A stretch of 64,000 nucleotides of DNA from JAEINY01 sp942490535 (GCA_942490535.1 CALNXQ010000005.1:1612001-1676000), one strand, 5' to 3'; positions 42,154-51,745 are shown, counted from the stretch's first letter. Numbers and translations are program-made. Notes: generated by a model from the letters alone, not told the origin.

Positions 42154-44598
42154 ATGAAATCCCAAGTAACCTATCTAAGCTCTTTGTTAAAAAGATGCTG
42201 TAATCCAAGGGTAAATTTTAAAATGCCATGTCTCCTTTTCCTGTTGAGTTTGATGCAGGGAGTCGTTTTTTCCCAAAAATGTGAGTTAATTGGTAAATTA
42301 GTACATGAATCATCCGGGGAACCCATGGCGTATGCCAGTGCCATCCTTACTTCACCCATGGATTCGTCCTTGCTTTTAGGCGCTGTGACTGATGATAGCG
42401 GGCAGTTTGTGATCAAACATGCCAAACAAGGAAATTATCAATTAAAACTTAGTTTCGTGGGCTTTCAGTCTGTTGTTTTAGATGATATACAATTACAACG
42501 GGGTGTTCGGGATTTGGGAGAGATCCACATGCAAATGTTGGCTGAAAACCTGGAGGATATTACGGTAAGTGCCACTAAATCAGCTTTTACTTATAAGGTC
42601 GATCGGAAGGTGATTGATGCGGCCAGTTTTCCGGGCGCCACTGTAGGCATGGACTTGCTGGAGAACATACCTTCTTTGCAGGTGGACTTTGAAGGTAAGC
42701 TGACTTATCGGGGCGACGGCACTTTTAAAGTTTTTATCAATGGAAATCCCACTTTTCAGGGGGAAGAGAAATTAAAACAGATCCCGGCTGATCGGATTGA
42801 TCAAATTGAAGTGATCACCAATCCTTCGGCAAAATATGATGCAGAGGGAACGGCGGGGATCATTCATGTGATACTCAAAAAGAATCATCTGGAGGGATTC
42901 AATATCAGCAATCTGGTCATGGTTAATACACGGGAGGGCTATGATTGGAATGTATCAGTGGATAAAAAAGGCGATCGGGGCGGCTGGCATCTGCTTTGGA
43001 AATATGGTTACGATGTTCGAAGTAAATACGATTATGAACGGACACAGGAAGTCTATCAAGGGGATGAGACCTATTGGACTCATTCCAATAAAACCAGAAA
43101 GGTAGGGGCTCTATCCAGTTTCCTTGTTTTTGGCTTTAATCATGATTTGACTGAAAAAGATTATGTGGATGTCTCCTTTTTTCTTCAACCCCTTAAGTGC
43201 CGACATGATCAGGATGAGGAGTGGACTATTTCAGAACAAAAACTGACTGGTGGTATTCCTACCGGACCCGAAACGCATTATCGGATGAATTCCGTTCAGG
43301 ATATGACCTACAGTCACTGGGGTAGTTCATTTACTTATAAACATGCCTTTGATAAAAAACGAGCTCACCTGTTTTCTTCCTATCTCAAATTGACCGGTTA
43401 TTTAATTGACATGGAGAAGGATCAAAAAGACACGCAGTTTTTGGAGGGTGCGCCTAACTATCAGGGATTTCAAAATCGTGAAAGCGATGAATTGGATATT
43501 TTGGCAAAGATTGATTATAAGCGACCATTGGGTGACAAAAGCTCCATGGAAACAGGCTTAAACTTTGAGTCGGAAAAAATACCCGTCATTGCCACTTCAA
43601 ATGGCGAATATGATGATGAAGGCAATTTTTTACCTTCCGCAACCGATCCGGTGGATCAGATGGTAGACTTTAAGCAGGATATTTTTGCCGGGTATGCCAT
43701 TTTTAAAAGTCGGTGGAGCAAATTGACCTATCAATTGAGTATGCGGGTGGAGCATACAGAGCGAAAATCGGATTATAGCTATGCGGTTACCAATGAAAGG
43801 GTCGATGTGCCGGCCCACAAATCCTTTACCGATTTCTTCCCAAGTTTTCATGCCCTGTATAATTTAAACGAAGCCACTCAATTATCTGCCAGTTATTCGC
43901 GCCGCATTAACCGGGCCAGCTATTGGAATCTGATCCCCATGAGTGTTTATTCATCTCCCTATTCCAGTTATACCGGGAATGGAAGTCTGATGCCCGCCAT
44001 TTCGGATGCGTTTGAGGTAAGTTATAAAAAGTCGTGGGACAAAGATTTTGTTGCTGTAGAAGGTTTTTTTCGCCGTACCGAAAATGTGATTCAGGATTAT
44101 TATCGGCCATTGAGCGGAAGCGAGTTGGAAACAACACCTGAAAATGTGGGTACCTCCTGGAGTTATGGTGTTGAATTGATGGGGGGCGTGGATATTTATC
44201 CGTGGTGGAATGCAAATTTGTCAACAAGTTTATTTGCTTATGAGCTTGAGGTGGATATGGAGAGAAATCAAAAGACGGAAAGTCAGTTCAAAGTTGATTC
44301 CCGTTTTAATAATACATTCCGGTTGCCGCATTCCATAATGGTGAAATGGGATGTGCATTATAACAGTCCTACGGTGAAAGCACAAACTACGCGTGATGGG
44401 TATGCCTATTCGAACCTGGCCTTTAACAAGTCTTTTAAAGACCGTGCCTGGCGGGTGACTTTAAGTTGGTCGAATATTTTCAATACCTATAAGTATGATT
44501 TTAGTGGCCGGGATGTGGGATTTTATGAGTACGGGCATTATTCCAGTGAACCTTACCTTTCCTGTAAAGTAGTGTACACCTTTGATAATCAAAAATAG
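42154..44598 (+). CDS. TonB-linked outer-membrane receptor (CarboxypepD_reg-like/OMP beta-barrel)
   Basis: 814 residues from the ATG at 42154, which gives a signal peptide with basic residues and the core MPCLLFLLSLMQGVVFSQ; in-frame starts at 42037 and 42223 exist. Domains: a CarboxypepD_reg-like beta-sandwich (LIGKLVHESSGEPMAYASAIL, GQFVIKHAKQGNYQLKLSFVGFQ), a plug-like region (LLENIPSLQVDFEGKLTYRGD, IEVITNPSAKYDAEGTAGIIHVIL), then a 14-22 strand barrel ending PYLSCKVVYTFD. This is the outer_membrane beta-barrel type common in Bacteroidota, not a typical SusC. The substrate is unknown. It is a single gene, IS66 upstream and array C downstream. Confidence 0.88.
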   Translation: MKSQVTYLSSLLKRCCNPRVNFKMPCLLFLLSLMQGVVFSQKCELIGKLVHESSGEPMAYASAILTSPMDSSLLLGAVTDDSGQFVIKHAKQGNYQLKLSFVGFQSVVLDDIQLQRGVRDLGEIHMQMLAENLEDITVSATKSAFTYKVDRKVIDAASFPGATVGMDLLENIPSLQVDFEGKLTYRGDGTFKVFINGNPTFQGEEKLKQIPADRIDQIEVITNPSAKYDAEGTAGIIHVILKKNHLEGFNISNLVMVNTREGYDWNVSVDKKGDRGGWHLLWKYGYDVRSKYDYERTQEVYQGDETYWTHSNKTRKVGALSSFLVFGFNHDLTEKDYVDVSFFLQPLKCRHDQDEEWTISEQKLTGGIPTGPETHYRMNSVQDMTYSHWGSSFTYKHAFDKKRAHLFSSYLKLTGYLIDMEKDQKDTQFLEGAPNYQGFQNRESDELDILAKIDYKRPLGDKSSMETGLNFESEKIPVIATSNGEYDDEGNFLPSATDPVDQMVDFKQDIFAGYAIFKSRWSKLTYQLSMRVEHTERKSDYSYAVTNERVDVPAHKSFTDFFPSFHALYNLNEATQLSASYSRRINRASYWNLIPMSVYSSPYSSYTGNGSLMPAISDAFEVSYKKSWDKDFVAVEGFFRRTENVIQDYYRPLSGSELETTPENVGTSWSYGVELMGGVDIYPWWNANLSTSLFAYELEVDMERNQKTESQFKVDSRFNNTFRLPHSIMVKWDVHYNSPTVKAQTTRDGYAYSNLAFNKSFKDRAWRVTLSWSNIFNTYKYDFSGRDVGFYEYGHYSSEPYLSCKVVYTFDNQK

Positions 44599-45081
44599 GA
44601 TAGACGAGGCATGATACCTGAAAATCGTCTGCAGCCGGGAAGCAAATAGACAACTTTCCCGGTAGGCAGGTGCATACAATGCGCATTCATCCACTTATGT
44701 GATCAAAAGGAAAGCGGATCACCTTTTGTTATTTAACCATAACCCACTTTTGTCTGACTTTGTGTCACTTTTGTGTGGTTCTGCATCGGTTTTGTACCTC
44801 TGTGCAGTGCCTTTGGACCTCTATGCATTGCTTTTGACTGACATTGTGGCGCTTTTGCCCCCTTCTGCACTGCTTTTGGGAGTTGTGCAGTGCCTGGAGG
44901 TGATTATGCCGTGCTTTTATAAGTCTTTGCAGCACTTTTGGCAATTTTTGCCAGGCCTGATTTCTAAATTTACATATCCCCATACGAAGTCCATTCGCAC
45001 AGATGTCGCTTGGAAAATCAACCGTACCAGGATGAATTCAAAAGGATAACTTGCTGGTTGTTTGGGCCAGATAACTTCCGT
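44599..45081. other. Convergent intergenic region containing array C
   Basis: 483 bases between the ends of the receptor gene (plus) and glgB (minus). No credible gene is present. The first 140 bases hold CCGGGAA...TTCCCGG (about 44635-44662) and AAAAGG...CCTTTT (about 44705-44727) stems. Array C follows at 44740-44969. Confidence 0.55.
44740..44969. repeat. Degenerate 21-bp tandem array C (11 units)
   Basis: Units start at 44740, 44761, 44782, 44803, 44824, 44845, 44866, 44886, 44907, 44928 and 44949: ten intervals, nine of 21 and one of 20. The consensus of the first 13 bases is TGCANTGCTTTTG (examples TGCATTGCTTTTG, TGCACTGCTTTTG, TGCAGTGCCTTTG, TGTGTCACTTTTG). The last 8 bases differ in every unit. 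The clearest of the three arrays in the window. Confidence 0.88.
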
Positions 45082-47094
45082 TTAATGAACGCTTCTGATG
45101 TGCTTCTTTTGAAAAACAGAACCCGTGCGTGCCGGTAAGTAAAGTAATAATTGATGCTGTTTAGGGTCCAACGGTAAGGGCTGCGAATAATACATAGAAC
45201 GCCGGTCCACACGGTCAAAGCCGCCAAATTCAGGTTGATCGGTGCATAGAACCAATTGGTATTTCCCCGCAGAAACCGGAATGCCGTAATCGGTATATGA
45301 ACGATCCGGACTGAAGTTAAATACAAATAAATATTCACCCCTTGAAAAAGCCAACACCTGATCTTCTTCACGGGCCAGGTGTTTGTAATTGGGAGAAGCC
45401 ATAAAATTAGTCGCATGCACCAACTGAATCATGCCTTTATCGAAGGCCTGGAGGTAGTGGTATTTCAATTCCGGGTGATCGGCCAATGACCATTGACGGC
45501 GGGCATATTGGTAGGAGGAATTATTCCCGGCCCGTGGAAAGTCAATCCATTCGGGATGGCCAAATTCATTGCCCATAAAGTTCAGATAGCCTCCAGGACT
45601 GGTTCCAAGGGTAATTAAGCGGATCATTTTATGCAGCGCTAGGGCCCGATCCACAATGATACTGGGCGTGTGAATGGCCATTTTATCATACATGTCCTTA
45701 TCGGCCAACCGGAAAATAATGGTCTTATCACCAACCAGTGCCTGGTCATGCGATTCTGCATAGGAAATGGTTTTTTCCTCCACCCGGTGTTGCGACAGTT
45801 CATGGTAGATTTGTGCCACATTCCAGGTTTCGTCCGGTTGTTCCTTGATGAGCTTAATCCAAAAATCAGGTATCCCCATGGATAAGCGGTAGTCAAAGCC
45901 AATGCCGCCATCTTCGATTTTACCGGCTATGCCGGGATAGCCACTCATCTCTTCGGCAATGGTTAAGGCAGACGGTTTTAGTTGATGAATCAGGTAATTG
46001 GCCAGCATTAAATAGGTGAGGGCATGAGGATCGGTAGAACCAGAAAAGTAATCGCCATATTCCACAAAATTTTTACCGAGGCCATGGTCGTAGTATAACA
46101 TACTGGTAACCCCATCGAAACGGTAGCCGTCAAAGTGAAATTCCTCCAGCCAAAACGCGCAATTGGATAACAGGAATTGCAGCACTTCCCTCTTCTCATA
46201 GTTGAAACAACGACTGTCCCAGGCCGGATGTAAGCCCTTTGCACCCCCATAAAAATAGAGGTCGTCCTTCCCATCAAACAGACTGAGTCCTTCCAGTTCA
46301 TTGCGGACGGCGTGCGAATGGACAATGTCCATAATAACGGTGAGGCCCATTTGGTGGGCGGTATCAATCAGCTGTTTGAGCTCTTCCGGTGTTCCAAACC
46401 GGGAAGAGACCGCGAAAAAATTCGATACGTGGTATCCAAAACTGCCATAATAGGGGTGTTCCTGGATAGCCATTAATTGAATGGTATTGTAGCCGAGTTC
46501 TTTTATGCGAGGAAGGATCGTTTCGGTAAACTCTTTGAAACCGGATACTTTTTCATCCTCTGAGGACATGCCAATGTGTGCTTCGTAAATGATTGGCATG
46601 TCCCTGGTTGGCTGAAACGCTTGGTCTTGCCAAATGTATGGGTGCTGGGGTGACCACACCTGGGCATCATACACCAGGGTTTCTGCATCCTGAACAACTC
46701 TGTTGGCATGCGACGGCAAGCGATAGCCGTTTCCGCCTTCCCAAAAAATATGAAGTTTAAACTTATCCCCATGAGTAATGGCTTCTGGGGGTAGGTTTAA
46801 TTCCCAAAGGCCATCATCCAACTGGTGTAGTTTAAATTTATCCAGCAATTGCCAATTGGTGAAATCACCGGTGACATAAAGGCTGGTGGCATTGGGTGCC
46901 CACTCTCTGAAGATCCAGCCATCCGTTGTGGCATGCAAACCCAAATAATGGTGGGTGCTGGCAAAGGTTTTCAGGCTTCCTGAAAACTGTTCAATTTCAT
47001 CCAGTTTATCTTTAAAGCGAATTTGTTGTGAGATAATATCTGACTCAAAGGGTTTGAGCCACATGTCGGTTTCAATGAGGTTAGGTGTCTTCAT
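45082..47094 (-). CDS. glgB: 1,4-alpha-glucan branching enzyme
   Basis: 670 residues, close to the eukaryote-like (GH13_8) branching enzymes. An N-terminal CBM48 (DGWIFREWAPNATSLYVTGDFTNW) precedes a TIM barrel: IMDIVHSHAVRN, DGYRFDGVTSMLYYDHG with the nucleophile Asp near residue 325, ALTIAEEMSGYPG with the acid Glu near 380, and SYAESHDQALVGDKT. The C-domain is the usual beta-sandwich. It makes alpha-1,6 branches, working with the synthase-phosphorylase and debranching enzymes encoded 5-15 kb away on the other strand. kdsB ends 5 bases before its start on the same strand. Confidence 0.95.
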   Translation of the reverse strand: MKTPNLIETDMWLKPFESDIISQQIRFKDKLDEIEQFSGSLKTFASTHHYLGLHATTDGWIFREWAPNATSLYVTGDFTNWQLLDKFKLHQLDDGLWELNLPPEAITHGDKFKLHIFWEGGNGYRLPSHANRVVQDAETLVYDAQVWSPQHPYIWQDQAFQPTRDMPIIYEAHIGMSSEDEKVSGFKEFTETILPRIKELGYNTIQLMAIQEHPYYGSFGYHVSNFFAVSSRFGTPEELKQLIDTAHQMGLTVIMDIVHSHAVRNELEGLSLFDGKDDLYFYGGAKGLHPAWDSRCFNYEKREVLQFLLSNCAFWLEEFHFDGYRFDGVTSMLYYDHGLGKNFVEYGDYFSGSTDPHALTYLMLANYLIHQLKPSALTIAEEMSGYPGIAGKIEDGGIGFDYRLSMGIPDFWIKLIKEQPDETWNVAQIYHELSQHRVEEKTISYAESHDQALVGDKTIIFRLADKDMYDKMAIHTPSIIVDRALALHKMIRLITLGTSPGGYLNFMGNEFGHPEWIDFPRAGNNSSYQYARRQWSLADHPELKYHYLQAFDKGMIQLVHATNFMASPNYKHLAREEDQVLAFSRGEYLFVFNFSPDRSYTDYGIPVSAGKYQLVLCTDQPEFGGFDRVDRRSMYYSQPLPLDPKQHQLLLYLPARTGSVFQKKHIRSVH

Positions 47095-47099
47095 GGTTT

Positions 47100-47858
47100 T
47101 TAAATTAATCCTGATCGGATCAGGTTTTCAAGGTCTTCCGGTGTGTCAATGGAGATGCTTTCACTGAGTGTTTCTTTCACTTGAATGTGGTATCCATTTT
47201 CTAACCAACGCAACTGTTCGAGCGATTCAGCCAGTTCAAGCGGTGACTGTTCCAGCTTTGTAATCGCTCTTAATACATCCGAACGGTATCCGTAAAGGCC
47301 AATGTGGTTGTAGTATTTGTGTTTCTCAATCCAATGCTCTTCAGGTGTACCTCTGAAATAGGGAATGGGGGAGCGGCTGAAATACAAGGCTTGCTGACCG
47401 GAACCAATAACCACCTTTGGTTTGTTGGGATTAAAGAGGTCCTCTGTTTTATCGATAGCTTTCACTAAGGTAGCCAATTGTGTTTCCGGACTGCTGAAGC
47501 AATGAGTGACCGCTTCAATTTGCGCCGGATTAATAAATGGCTCATCACCTTGAATATTAATCACCGCGTGAAATTTAATGTTTTCTTGTTTTTCAATGGT
47601 GTCGAGTGCTTCAGCGCAGCGATCCGTACCACTTTGGTGATGGGTGGAAGTCATGACTACCCGTCCGCCAAACTTTTTAACGGCTTCTTCTATGCGGGCG
47701 TCATCTGTAGCTACATAAACATGGGTCAGTTGCTGTTTGGTTTGTTCATATACCCTTTGAATCATGGGTTTTCCACCAATATTGGCAAGTGGTTTACCGG
47801 GGAAGCGGGTCGATCCGAACCGGGCGGGGATCAATCCTAATATCAATTGTGTGTTCAT
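47100..47858 (-). CDS. kdsB: 3-deoxy-manno-octulosonate cytidylyltransferase
   Basis: 252 residues. Activates Kdo with CTP for lipopolysaccharide inner core synthesis. N-terminal IPARFGSTRFPGKPLANIGGKPMIQRVYEQ is the nucleotidyltransferase signature; VVMTSTHHQSGTDRCAEAL, VINIQGDEPFINPAQIE and HIGLYGYRSDVL are also typical. It likely forms an operon with glgB. Confidence 0.95.
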   Translation of the reverse strand: MNTQLILGLIPARFGSTRFPGKPLANIGGKPMIQRVYEQTKQQLTHVYVATDDARIEEAVKKFGGRVVMTSTHHQSGTDRCAEALDTIEKQENIKFHAVINIQGDEPFINPAQIEAVTHCFSSPETQLATLVKAIDKTEDLFNPNKPKVVIGSGQQALYFSRSPIPYFRGTPEEHWIEKHKYYNHIGLYGYRSDVLRAITKLEQSPLELAESLEQLRWLENGYHIQVKETLSESISIDTPEDLENLIRSGLI

Positions 47859-47964
47859 TTTGATGGTCTCGTTAATTAGATACGTAAATTTAAAAGATAT
47901 TTCTTAGCAGGGCGGCCTCTGCAAAATACTTTTACTAATTTCCTCGAAAAAAGCATGAGAATTG

Positions 47965-47972
47965 TAACTTTG
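47965..47972 (+). promoter_or_regulatory. Promoter -7 element of the sigma-54 activator gene
   Basis: TAACTTTG, a full TAnnTTTG match. It places the transcript start near 47979, downstream of the ATG at 47955, and so supports translation from the ATG at 48003. Confidence 0.5.
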
Positions 47973-48002
47973 TCAGGTAAACCTGAAAAAATAGCAGTTC
48001 AC

Positions 48003-49238
48003 ATGGATGTACAACAAATCAAACAACGATTTGGAATTATCGGCAATGCTTACGGGCTGAATCGGGCTATTGATGTTGCTGTTCAAGTGGCACCTACGGA
48101 TTTGTCGGTCTTAATTACCGGTGAAAGTGGGACGGGTAAGGAGTCCTTTCCACAGATTATTCACACGTATAGTTCGCGCAAGCATGGGCCTTATATCGCT
48201 GTTAACTGTGGCGCTATTCCGGAAGGAACCATTGACTCAGAGTTGTTTGGTCACGAAAAAGGAGCGTTTACAGGAGCTCTTTCCGATCGGAAAGGGTATT
48301 TTGAAGAGGCCAATGGCGGCACTATTTTTTTAGATGAAATTGGTGAATTGCCCTTGTCCACACAGGTGCGTTTGTTGCGCGTGCTGGAAGCCGGAGAGTT
48401 CATCAAAGTGGGATCTTCTAAAGTAATGAAAACGGATGTGCGGGTTGTGGCTGCCACCAATGTGCAAATGGAACGGGCCATTAAAGAAGGTAAGTTCCGC
48501 GAAGATTTGTATTACCGGTTAAGCAGTGTGCCCATTATTATTCCACCTTTGAGGGATCGTTCGGAGGATATCTATTTATTATTCCGGAAATTTTCCAATG
48601 ATTTTGCCGACCGATACCGCATGCCGGCTATTCGTTTGGATGATGAAGGGAAAGAGTTGTTGATGCGCTATCGATGGCCGGGTAATATTCGACAATTGAA
48701 AAATATAACCGAGCAAATCTCTGTCATCGAACAAAAACGTGAGATTGATGCGGATAGTTTGAGAGGATACCTACCCTTTCAGAGGGGCGAAAACCTGCCT
48801 GCCATTGTTGGGAATAAAACCAGCGAAGAGACCAACTTCAGCACGGAGCGTGAAATCTTGTACAAGGTGCTCTTCGATATGAAGAAAGACATGAACGATC
48901 TGAAAAAGCTGGTGTTGGAAATTATGGAAGGTGGATCTGCCAGCATGCAGGAAGAGCATGCCCACATCATCCAAAAATTATATCGCACAGAGGAAGGGGA
49001 GTTTGTGTCGTCCAAAAAAACAGCACCTGTTCAGTATTCAGCCCCGGATGAAGAGGAAGGAATTGAGGATACGGAAGAGTTTGTGGAAGAATCACTGTCG
49101 CTGGCTGATAAGGAAATTGAGATGATCCAGAAAGCATTGGGAAAATACAATGGTAAACGCAAACAAGCCGCGCAGGAATTGGGGATTTCGGAACGTACAT
49201 TGTATCGAAAAATTAAAGAATATCAGATAGAAGGATAA
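48003..49238 (+). CDS. Sigma-54-dependent transcriptional activator
   Basis: 411 residues from 48003 (see the -7 box at 47965). Opens MDVQQIKQRFGIIGNAYGLNRAIDVAVQVAPTDLSVLITGESGTGKES (Walker A). GHEKGAFTGAL near residue 85 is the loop that contacts sigma-54; GGTIFLDEIGELP is Walker B; RWPGNIRQLKN follows. The last 40 residues are a Fis-type helix-turn-helix (GKRKQAAQELGISERTLYRKI). There is no receiver or PAS domain in front, so the inducing signal is not visible. The acidic linker at about 300-365 is unusual. lptE begins 1 base after the stop. Confidence 0.93.
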   Translation: MDVQQIKQRFGIIGNAYGLNRAIDVAVQVAPTDLSVLITGESGTGKESFPQIIHTYSSRKHGPYIAVNCGAIPEGTIDSELFGHEKGAFTGALSDRKGYFEEANGGTIFLDEIGELPLSTQVRLLRVLEAGEFIKVGSSKVMKTDVRVVAATNVQMERAIKEGKFREDLYYRLSSVPIIIPPLRDRSEDIYLLFRKFSNDFADRYRMPAIRLDDEGKELLMRYRWPGNIRQLKNITEQISVIEQKREIDADSLRGYLPFQRGENLPAIVGNKTSEETNFSTEREILYKVLFDMKKDMNDLKKLVLEIMEGGSASMQEEHAHIIQKLYRTEEGEFVSSKKTAPVQYSAPDEEEGIEDTEEFVEESLSLADKEIEMIQKALGKYNGKRKQAAQELGISERTLYRKIKEYQIEG

Positions 49239-49239
49239 G

Positions 49240-49746
49240 ATGAAGTATTTAAATCTAATTGCAATTGTAATTTTAGCCACTCTGCTGGGGGGATGTGCTA
49301 TTAATGTAACCATGAGTGGGGCTTCTATCCCGGATAACATTAAGAATTTCTCGGTGCAATATTTTGAGAATCGCGCTCCCTTGATCAATCCAACCTTGAG
49401 TCAGAATTTCACCGAGGGTTTAAAGGATCGTGTGACTCAGGAATCTCGATTGATTTTAAAAAATGGTACTGGAGATGTGGATTTCTCCGGTGAGATTACC
49501 GGCTATGATGTTCGGCCTATGGCTATTCAGGCGGATGCCTTGTCGGCCATGACGCGATTGACCGTTACGGTGAAAGTCCGGTATAAAAATTATAAAGATC
49601 CAAAGTTGAATTGGGAATCTTCTTTTTCGGGGTTTCGCGAATTTGACTCTTCTTTGAATATTAATGATGTGGAAGAGGAGTATGTCGGGGAAATCATTGA
49701 AGAAATAACCGAGAACATTTTTAATAAAACATTTTCAGACTGGTAG
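49240..49746 (+). CDS. lptE: LPS assembly lipoprotein LptE
   Basis: 168 residues. Lipobox LLGGC with the acylated Cys at residue 19. The body fits Bacteroidota LptE proteins (VQYFENRAPLINPTLSQNFTEGLKDRV, SGEITGYDVRPMA, LTVTVKVRYKN, FNKTFSDW). LptE plugs the LptD barrel that puts LPS into the outer membrane. The order activator-lptE-TPR-secG is a recognised Bacteroidota neighbourhood. Confidence 0.9.
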   Translation: MKYLNLIAIVILATLLGGCAINVTMSGASIPDNIKNFSVQYFENRAPLINPTLSQNFTEGLKDRVTQESRLILKNGTGDVDFSGEITGYDVRPMAIQADALSAMTRLTVTVKVRYKNYKDPKLNWESSFSGFREFDSSLNINDVEEEYVGEIIEEITENIFNKTFSDW

Positions 49747-49837
49747 GGATTTGTTTTTGATGCAAATAAGCACTTGAATAACAAGGTGTAGATGGTTTGA
49801 AAGGCATGCCCTGTAATAAAAGTACGTCACAAAATAA

Positions 49838-50845
49838 ATGAATAGATCACATTTTTTTGACCTGGTTAAGCACCCCGATAAACTGGATAAGGAAACGCTT
49901 CCGTCGCTGACTGATATTGTGACGGAATATCCCTGGTTTCAGGCAGGCCGTATACTGTTGGTCAAAAATCTGCACATGCTGGATCATGTCCGGTATAATA
50001 GCGAACTGAAATTGGCGGCTGCTCACATTTCAGATCGGGCGCGTTTATTTGACTTAATTCACAAACCTGCTGAAAAAATAGAAGAAACGATTGAAGTCGA
50101 TCAATCGGCTGAATCACTCATTTCAGATCAAGCTGCCAGGCTGGTCGATGCTGCTCCGATCCATGAAGTGGCTGTGTCAGGCGCTGAAGCGGAAATCGCA
50201 AGTGATCAATCACCATTATCTTCCATTGAAGTCTCCACCAAAGTAAAGTCAGTTTCTAATTATTTTCAGTCGACGGATGTGTATCAAACAGCCGATGGGT
50301 CCAGTGTTGATTTTTCAACACCCATACCCCCGGCTAAAGCGGAAGAGATTACCTTCTCCGCCAATGAGCAAAAACTCACGAATGAGGCATTTCTGGATTA
50401 TGAAACTTCCGAAACGTCTAGTTATCAATTGGCGGAAAGTAGAGCTTATCATGAAGTGACAGGGGAGAATCGTTCTTTTTCGGATTGGCTGAATATGTTG
50501 CAACATGTGCCAATTCATCAGGAAGATAAGCAGGAGGAAAAGCCGGTTCCGAAAAGAAGTCAACAGATCATTGATAATTTTTTAAGTATGGAACGGCCCC
50601 GGATAATTCCGGTTGAAAAGCGGGAACCCGAAATTTCTTCCATCAATGATCAGGTGGCATCCGCAACCAATGATACGGATGACCTGATGTCCGAAACCTT
50701 AGCCGGCATTTATATTAAGCAAAAACATTATAATAAAGCAATCAGTATATTCGAAAAGTTACGTTTGAAATATCCCGAAAAAAATACTTACTTTGCGGAT
50801 CAAATTAGTGAATTGGAAAAATTAATTATCAACAATAAAAAATAG
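49838..50845 (+). CDS. TPR-containing protein of the lptE-secG locus
   Basis: 335 residues, no signal peptide. The N-terminal domain (MNRSHFFDLVKHPDKLDKETLPSLTDIVTEYPWFQAGRILL) is typical of a Bacteroidota family of unknown function. The middle is acidic and likely disordered. The end (ETLAGIYIKQKHYNKAISIFEKLRLKYPEKNTYFADQISELEKLI) is one tetratricopeptide-type repeat. It begins 91 bases after lptE and ends 4 bases before secG, so it is probably in their operon. Confidence 0.8.
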   Translation: MNRSHFFDLVKHPDKLDKETLPSLTDIVTEYPWFQAGRILLVKNLHMLDHVRYNSELKLAAAHISDRARLFDLIHKPAEKIEETIEVDQSAESLISDQAARLVDAAPIHEVAVSGAEAEIASDQSPLSSIEVSTKVKSVSNYFQSTDVYQTADGSSVDFSTPIPPAKAEEITFSANEQKLTNEAFLDYETSETSSYQLAESRAYHEVTGENRSFSDWLNMLQHVPIHQEDKQEEKPVPKRSQQIIDNFLSMERPRIIPVEKREPEISSINDQVASATNDTDDLMSETLAGIYIKQKHYNKAISIFEKLRLKYPEKNTYFADQISELEKLIINNKK

Positions 50846-50849
50846 AAAT

Positions 50850-51206
50850 ATGTATTCGTTTATTTCGATACTGACTATTATTGTCAGCATACTACTGGTT
50901 CTTATCGTTTTGGTTCAGAACTCAAAAGGAGGAGGCTTGGCATCTAATTTCTCTGCTTCCAATCAGATGATGGGGGTTCGAAAAACCACTGATTTCCTTG
51001 AAAAAGCAACCTGGACCTTAGCAGGTGCATTGATGGTATTGGCCTTTGTAGCTGTATTGTTCTTGCCAAAAAATGAGCAAAAAGGGGCTATGATTGACGA
51101 AAAATTACCAACTATGCAGCCTACTCAGACTGAACAACCAGCTGCTTTCCCAGCTCCGGCACAAGGGGATGAGAATAATACAGAAGCTTCGGAAGATAAA
51201 AAATAA
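50850..51206 (+). CDS. secG: Preprotein translocase subunit SecG
   Basis: 118 residues. Two membrane segments (ISILTIIVSILLVLIVLVQ and WTLAGALMVLAFVAVLFL) around the SecG loop NSKGGGLASNFSASNQMMGVRKTTDFLEKATW. A hydrophilic tail rich in Pro, Gln and Ala is usual in this phylum. It aids SecYE in protein export. A strong terminator follows. Confidence 0.94.
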   Translation: MYSFISILTIIVSILLVLIVLVQNSKGGGLASNFSASNQMMGVRKTTDFLEKATWTLAGALMVLAFVAVLFLPKNEQKGAMIDEKLPTMQPTQTEQPAAFPAPAQGDENNTEASEDKK

Positions 51207-51229
51207 GACGAGCGTTTTTAAAAGATAGG

Positions 51230-51270
51230 GAGTGTCAGACTGTCAGGTACAGTCTGACACTCTTTTTTTT
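51230..51270 (+). terminator. Terminator after secG
   Basis: GAGTGTCAGACTGT (51230-51243) pairs perfectly with ACAGTCTGACACTC (51249-51262) around CAGGT, then eight T. Confidence 0.95.
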
Positions 51271-51437
51271 GTTCGTTATCAAGGGAATGAATCCTTTGAA
51301 AAAATGTTGTTTTGGCAGACAACTGAAAAAATGGCTGTGTTTTACCTGAAAAATAGTTGTAAATTGGTTTGGCATACTTTCTGATCAAACCCCATTCAAT
51401 TAACTATAATTGTTTAATCATTTAAATTTAAATAGAT

Positions 51438-51716
51438 ATGTCAGAATTAAAAGGAAAGGTTCTAGCCGGAAAGATTTTGGTAAAACCACAGGCAGCTGAA
51501 GAAAAAACTTCTAGTGGTATCATTATTCCTGATTCAGCAAAGGAAAAGCCATTGCAGGGTGAGGTGATTTTAGCGGGTGAAGCTAAAGCAGATGAGCCAA
51601 TGGAAGTGAAAGTTGGTGATGTGGTATTGTATGGTAAATATTCTGGTACTGAGTTGTCAATTAATGGGGTGGACTATTTGTTGATCTCTCAAACTGATGT
51701 ATTGTATATTCTTTAA
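51438..51716 (+). CDS. groES: Co-chaperonin GroES
   Basis: 92 residues. Typical Hsp10: GKVLAGKILVKPQAAEEKTSSGIIIPDSAKEKPLQGEVILAG, GDVVLYGKYSGTELSINGVDYLLI. Caps the GroEL ring. groEL follows after 29 bases. I see no CIRCE inverted repeat upstream. Confidence 0.97.
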   Translation: MSELKGKVLAGKILVKPQAAEEKTSSGIIIPDSAKEKPLQGEVILAGEAKADEPMEVKVGDVVLYGKYSGTELSINGVDYLLISQTDVLYIL

Positions 51717-51745
51717 TTTTCGAAATAGATTAAAAAGATTATAAA

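Noticed and set aside
44740..44969. CRISPR array
   Set aside because: Units of 21 bp with an imperfect 13-base core are too short and too variable for CRISPR repeats, and no cas genes are in the window.
44699..45049. Frames over array C as a heptad-repeat protein (7 codons per unit)
   Set aside because: 21 bases is seven codons, so both strands give heptad-like peptides by construction. The 20-base unit shifts the frame, and there is no convincing start.
51271..51437. CIRCE operator upstream of groES
   Set aside because: No inverted repeat of the CIRCE type is found. Only AT-rich sequence is present.
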